Made by a program: the position numbers and the translations under genes. The notes beneath the pieces are model-generated. The model was not told the DNA's origin. It saw nothing but the letters and a program-made list of their open reading frames with translations, and did not search any database. DNA of 16,840 nucleotides from JACDAS01 sp046262415 (GTDB lineage: Bacteria; Actinomycetota; Thermoleophilia; Gaiellales; Gaiellaceae): the NCBI GenBank assembly GCA_046262415.1, contig JBHEMU010000144.1, positions 1 to 16,840 of the forward strand. The letters are read 5' to 3'. This document shows, one piece after another, positions 14,161 through 16,840 of this stretch. Numbering within the stretch: the stretch's first letter is position 1; every line of letters begins with the position of its first letter.

Positions 14161-15635
14161 AGCTTGCGCTCGAGGTACGCCAGGTAGGGCTCGGGGTCGA
14201 TCGGGCCGCCGACCACGCGCTCCAGCGTCTCCGTCGGCGTGAACTTGCGGCCGTGCCGGTGGACGTGCTCGCGCAGCCACTCGCGCAGCGGCCCGAACTC
14301 GCCTCGCTCGAGCTGCTCGTCGAGGTCGGGAAGCGCCTCGCCGACCTGCTCCCAGATTTGCACCGAGATCACGTTGCCGAGCGCGTAGGTCGGGAAGTAG
14401 CCCAGCGATCCGCGCGCCCAGTGCACGTCCTGGAGCACGCCGTGCGCGTCGTCGGTCACCTCGACGCCGAGGTAGTCGCGCATCCGCTCGTTCCAGGCCG
14501 AGGGCAACTGGGCGAGGTCGACGGTTCCGGCCAGCATCTCCTGCTCGAGCTCGAAGCGGAGGATGATGTGGAGGTTGTAGGTCGCCTCGTCCGCCTCGAT
14601 TCTGATCAGCGACGGCCGGACGCGGTTGATCGCGCGGTGGAAGGTCTCGCGGTCGACGTCGGCGAACCGCTCCGGGAAGACCCGCTGGGGCTCCGGGTAG
14701 AAGTAGCGCCAGAAGGGCCTGCCCCGGCCGACGAGGTTCTCCCACATCCGGCTCTGGGACTCGTGCAGGGCCAGCGAGGTGCCGCGCGCGAGCGGCGTGC
14801 GCTCGAGCGCGGAGTCGACCTGGTGCTCGTAGAGGCCGTGGCCGTACTCGTGCATGGTCGCGAAGATCCCCGTCAGCTCGTCCTCCGGGTAGCGCGAGGT
14901 GAGCCGGACGTCGTGGGTGCCCATGCTCGCGGCGAAGGGATGCTCGGTCGGGTCGATGCGCCAGCTGCCCTCCGCGAGGCCGAACCGCTCCACGATCGAG
15001 TCGAGCTGCCGCTGCCGCTCGCGCGGGAAGTGCCCCTGCAGGCACGAGGCGTCGACCTCGTACGCCGACGCCTCGGCGATCAGCGGCACGAGACCCTCCT
15101 TCAGGCGGGCGAACACCTCGCGCACCTCCGCCGTCTTCATGCCGGGCTCGAAATCGTCCAGGAGGGCGTCGTACGGCTCGTCGGCCTCGAAGCACGCCGC
15201 ATACGTGCGGCGCAGCTCGACGTTCCGCTCGAGGGCGGGGAGGAAGCGGCCGAAGTCGGAGGCGCGCCTGGCCTCGACCCAGACGGGGTAGGCCTCCGAG
15301 CCGGCCCGGGTCATCTCCTCGCGGAGGTCGGTCGGCACGCGGCGCTCCTTCGCCCACTCGCGGCGGGCGTAGCGGATCAGGCTCGCCTCGTCGGAGTCGT
15401 AGGGCCGGCCCCGCTCGAAGTCGGTCAGCGCTTCCAGCAGGCGGCCCACCTCGTCGTCGACGAAGCGCTCGTGCGCCAGCTTGCTCAGCGTGCCGAGCTG
15501 GGCCGCCCGGACCGGCGCGCCGCGCGGCGGCATCATCGTCTGCTGGTCCCAGGAGAGGAGGTACGCGGCCTTGCCGAGGTCCCAGATCTCGCTCAGGCGC
15601 TGCTTCAACTGCTCGTAGGTCTCCTCGGGTGTCAT
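14136..15635 (-). CDS. M32 metallocarboxypeptidase (carboxypeptidase Taq family)
   Basis: This 499-residue cytoplasmic enzyme removes C-terminal residues from peptides. It has full family length and every signature: HPF (232-234), DVRLT (242-246), the zinc motif HEYGH (262-266, catalytic Glu263), HESQSRMWEN (291-300, Glu292 as third zinc ligand), IRIEADE (344-350) and HGVLQDVHW (398-406). Family members are homodimers with long, deep active-site grooves and broad specificity, sparing Pro. The start is ATG 15635; only a weak GGGCCGG lies upstream. It is divergent from the lower-GC segment at 15640 onward. With the aminopeptidases it would complete breakdown of imported peptides. Confidence 0.96.
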   Translation of the reverse strand: MTPEETYEQLKQRLSEIWDLGKAAYLLSWDQQTMMPPRGAPVRAAQLGTLSKLAHERFVDDEVGRLLEALTDFERGRPYDSDEASLIRYARREWAKERRVPTDLREEMTRAGSEAYPVWVEARRASDFGRFLPALERNVELRRTYAACFEADEPYDALLDDFEPGMKTAEVREVFARLKEGLVPLIAEASAYEVDASCLQGHFPRERQRQLDSIVERFGLAEGSWRIDPTEHPFAASMGTHDVRLTSRYPEDELTGIFATMHEYGHGLYEHQVDSALERTPLARGTSLALHESQSRMWENLVGRGRPFWRYFYPEPQRVFPERFADVDRETFHRAINRVRPSLIRIEADEATYNLHIILRFELEQEMLAGTVDLAQLPSAWNERMRDYLGVEVTDDAHGVLQDVHWARGSLGYFPTYALGNVISVQIWEQVGEALPDLDEQLERGEFGPLREWLREHVHRHGRKFTPTETLERVVGGPIDPEPYLAYLERKLRGLAPAA

Positions 15636-15706
15636 CCGGCCCAGTCTGCCGCAATTGCCGAGAGTGAGGTTTACACCGATGGGCCGAACCGTCGGCCTGA
15701 CCGGTT

Positions 15707-15733
15707 CCGGTTCGAGTCCGGTGCCTTCCCACC
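15707..15733 (+). other. tRNA 3'-end-like fragment (possible attachment-site remnant)
   Basis: CCGG-TTCGAGT-CCGG (15707-15721) imitates a tRNA T-arm with the standard seven-base loop, followed by an acceptor-like TGCCTTCCCACC. No complementary 5' acceptor arm is found in the preceding 150 nt, and the fifth T-stem pair is T-T, so this is not an intact tRNA. Just upstream GGCCGA/TCGGCC (15682-15697) forms a 6-bp hairpin. The fragment lies where G+C content drops. Confidence 0.2.
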
Positions 15734-15899
15734 GGTCGGATCGTCTATCCGTCCGCGTTCGACGCTCTCGGGTACTAACGACCGGTCTGAGAAGAGCGGC
15801 TCACACGGCGGTCGGAACATGCCTAACGACGTCCTCGAGCGTCGGCTACAAGACCCTCGGCTGCCCCAGCGTTCAGGAATGTTCTCCGAGATCGCGCTC

Positions 15900-15912
15900 T
15901 AAGATAGAGGGG
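15900..15912 (+). promoter_or_regulatory. Candidate -10 hexamer for a leaderless VOC-gene transcript
   Basis: TAAGAT (15900-15905) fits TANNNT well and is followed by exactly 7 nt before GTG 15913. No convincing -35 is seen. This spacing supports transcription starting at the GTG itself and is the reason for choosing that start. Confidence 0.45.
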
Positions 15913-16314
15913 GTGTCGCTGCCCGTGACGCTTCCTCTCATCGACCACGTGGCCCTGCGAGTACGTGACGTGAGACGTAGCCGCACCTTCTACGAGCAGG
16001 CCCTCGAGCCGTTCGGAGTGAAGGTAGTGGAGAGCTCGCAGGGGCCTGGGTTCGCCATCGAGGGCGGTGGAGATTTCTGGATCGGGGAAGGGGAACCCCC
16101 GGCAGCTCCCGTTCATGTGGCCTTCGCCGCAGCCGACCGAGCCACGGTTGACAAGTTCCACCGCGCCGCTGTCGAAGCCGGCGGCCGCGACAACGGCGCG
16201 CCGGGTCTTCGCCCGCATTACCACGCCGGTTATTACGCAGCGTTCGTCATTGACCCGGACGGGAACAACGTCGAAGCAGTCTTCCACGGGGACCGCCAGC
16301 TGCCAGCCGCGTGA
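15913..16314 (+). CDS. VOC-superfamily (glyoxalase/dioxygenase-like) protein
   Basis: This 133-residue protein has the two beta-alpha-beta-beta-beta modules of the vicinal oxygen chelate fold: LPLIDHVALRVRDVRRSRTFYEQAL in the first and VHVAFAAADRATVDKFHRAA with DPDGNNVEAVF in the second. His12, His68 and Glu121 are the likely metal ligands. Family members include glyoxalase I, bleomycin-resistance proteins and ring-cleaving dioxygenases, so the reaction is open. GTG 15913 is preferred because of the -10 placement; GTG 15925 (MTLPLIDH) is the alternative, with GAGGGGG about 11 nt before it. Its G+C is near 62 % in a sampled line, lower than the 73 % sampled in the carboxypeptidase gene, which suggests acquisition. 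Confidence 0.85.
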   Translation: MSLPVTLPLIDHVALRVRDVRRSRTFYEQALEPFGVKVVESSQGPGFAIEGGGDFWIGEGEPPAAPVHVAFAAADRATVDKFHRAAVEAGGRDNGAPGLRPHYHAGYYAAFVIDPDGNNVEAVFHGDRQLPAA

Positions 16315-16323
16315 GGCTCGCTT

Positions 16324-16353
16324 GCGCCAGTGTGCGGGAATGTCCCCTGGCGC
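16324..16353. terminator. Hairpin between the convergent VOC and methyltransferase genes
   Basis: GCGCCAG (16324-16330) pairs perfectly with CTGGCGC (16347-16353), and an inner GGGA/TCCC stem with an ATG loop (16336-16346) stacks on it across a 5-nt bulge. It lies in the 63-nt gap between convergent genes, so a two-way terminator is likely. There is no U-tract. Confidence 0.45.
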
Positions 16354-16377
16354 TGTCGTGACGGCCAGGCTGAGCGC

Positions 16378-16840
16378 TCACCGACGGGCCACGAAGATGT
16401 ACTCACGGCTGTCGTCGTCGAGCGGTTCCCCGGCGAATCCGCCGTAGAGAGCTTCGAGGTGCAGGCCCGCGACGTCGAGGAGCCCCAGCCATTCGTTCTT
16501 GGTTGCCCACCAGAGCGAACCGGTTCCACCATCGTCCAAGGTGATGTCGACTCGGTTATCGCTGACCCTGTAGTAGTTCGTGTGCGGCAGCGGGACGCCG
16601 GCGTGCGCGTCGGCATGCTGGCCGTCTATGGCGGATGCGACGTGATGGTCGAAGGCGAACGCGTTCCAGGCGAAGCGGCCGTTAGCCCGAAGCGATGCCG
16701 CGACCCGCTCGAAGCAGCGGCGACGATCGGCCCACGTGGGCAGATGCAGCAGAGACCGCCCAGGGCAGTAGATCAAGGCCGCCGGCTCCTCGATTTCAAG
16801 CTCCCGTATGTCTCCTTCACGCAGGTCGAGCTCGACTCCC
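16378..16840 (-). CDS. Class I SAM-dependent methyltransferase (C-terminal part; 5' end outside window)
   Basis: The frame is open to the end of the window, giving 153 residues of C-terminal sequence. It starts within a Rossmann-fold methyltransferase: VELDLREGDIRELEIEE has the acidic strand and Gly-Asp motif, then ALIYCPGRSLLHLPTWADRR and LRANGRFAWNAFAFD form the following strands and the 'GG' turn typical of the fold. The SAM-binding GxGxG loop would lie upstream, outside the window. The C-terminal half (YYRVSDNRVDITLDD, NEWLGLLDVAGLHLEALYGGF) is as in small-molecule methyltransferases. An apparent internal TTG at 16776 is not taken as the start because the homologous region continues upstream. 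G+C is about 58 % in a sampled line. The methyl acceptor is unknown. Confidence 0.82.
   Translation of the reverse strand, partial: GVELDLREGDIRELEIEEPAALIYCPGRSLLHLPTWADRRRCFERVAASLRANGRFAWNAFAFDHHVASAIDGQHADAHAGVPLPHTNYYRVSDNRVDITLDDGGTGSLWWATKNEWLGLLDVAGLHLEALYGGFAGEPLDDDSREYIFVARR

Noticed and set aside
13213..15732. 839-residue minus-strand open frame
   Set aside because: It is an alternate frame of the carboxypeptidase gene, continuing antisense into the P-domain gene. It shows no motifs, while the M32 and P-domain frames have complete family signatures.
15660..15735. Complete tRNA gene
   Set aside because: The T-arm-like part has no matching 5' acceptor arm, D-arm or anticodon arm in the preceding sequence, and the fifth T-stem pair is a mismatch.

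Overview
The window is about 70-73 % G+C over most of its length, has tightly packed genes with 1- and 4-nt overlaps, frequent GTG starts, and protein families typical of high-GC Actinomycetota. A Thermoleophilia-like soil actinobacterium is my best guess, but this is inference because no rRNA or marker gene is present. I see no CRISPR array, insertion sequence, complete tRNA or rRNA.

Layout. (1) 1-599, minus: N-terminal part of a monomeric sarcosine oxidase-type FAD oxidoreductase. (2) 700-3370, minus: an overlapping cluster of two tandem M29 metallo-aminopeptidases of equal length plus a 76-residue unknown protein, closed by a GC-rich hairpin at 627-661. (3) 3460-5574, plus, divergent: KhtU/KhtT-type K+/H+ antiporter and its TrkA-C regulatory subunit, then a four-cysteine DsrE-like protein. 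(4) 5578-9752, minus: an operon for a molybdenum hydroxylase (xanthine dehydrogenase/aldehyde oxidase family) in the order FAD, [2Fe-2S], Mo N-half, Mo C-half, then a small membrane protein. The Mo subunit is split into two genes, and the residue usually serving as catalytic Glu is Gly. (5) 9856-14112, plus, divergent: secreted bacillopeptidase F-like subtilase, zinc alcohol dehydrogenase, hotdog thioesterase, and a secreted stand-alone P-domain-like protein whose C-terminal domain matches that of the subtilase. (6) 14136-15635, minus: M32 carboxypeptidase Taq, convergent with the P-domain gene across a 17-bp perfect hairpin. (7) 15640-16840: lower G+C (about 58-62 % in sampled lines) with a VOC-fold protein and a partial methyltransferase, possibly acquired.

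Themes. Peptide breakdown recurs: two aminopeptidases, a secreted subtilase and a carboxypeptidase could together digest external protein. The most unusual points are the split Mo subunit with an altered active-site motif, two genes that appear to start at CTG within CTGA stop/start overlaps, a subtilase and P-domain on separate genes sharing a C-terminal module, and two GTG genes placed exactly 7 nt after a TANNNT hexamer, as expected for leaderless transcripts.
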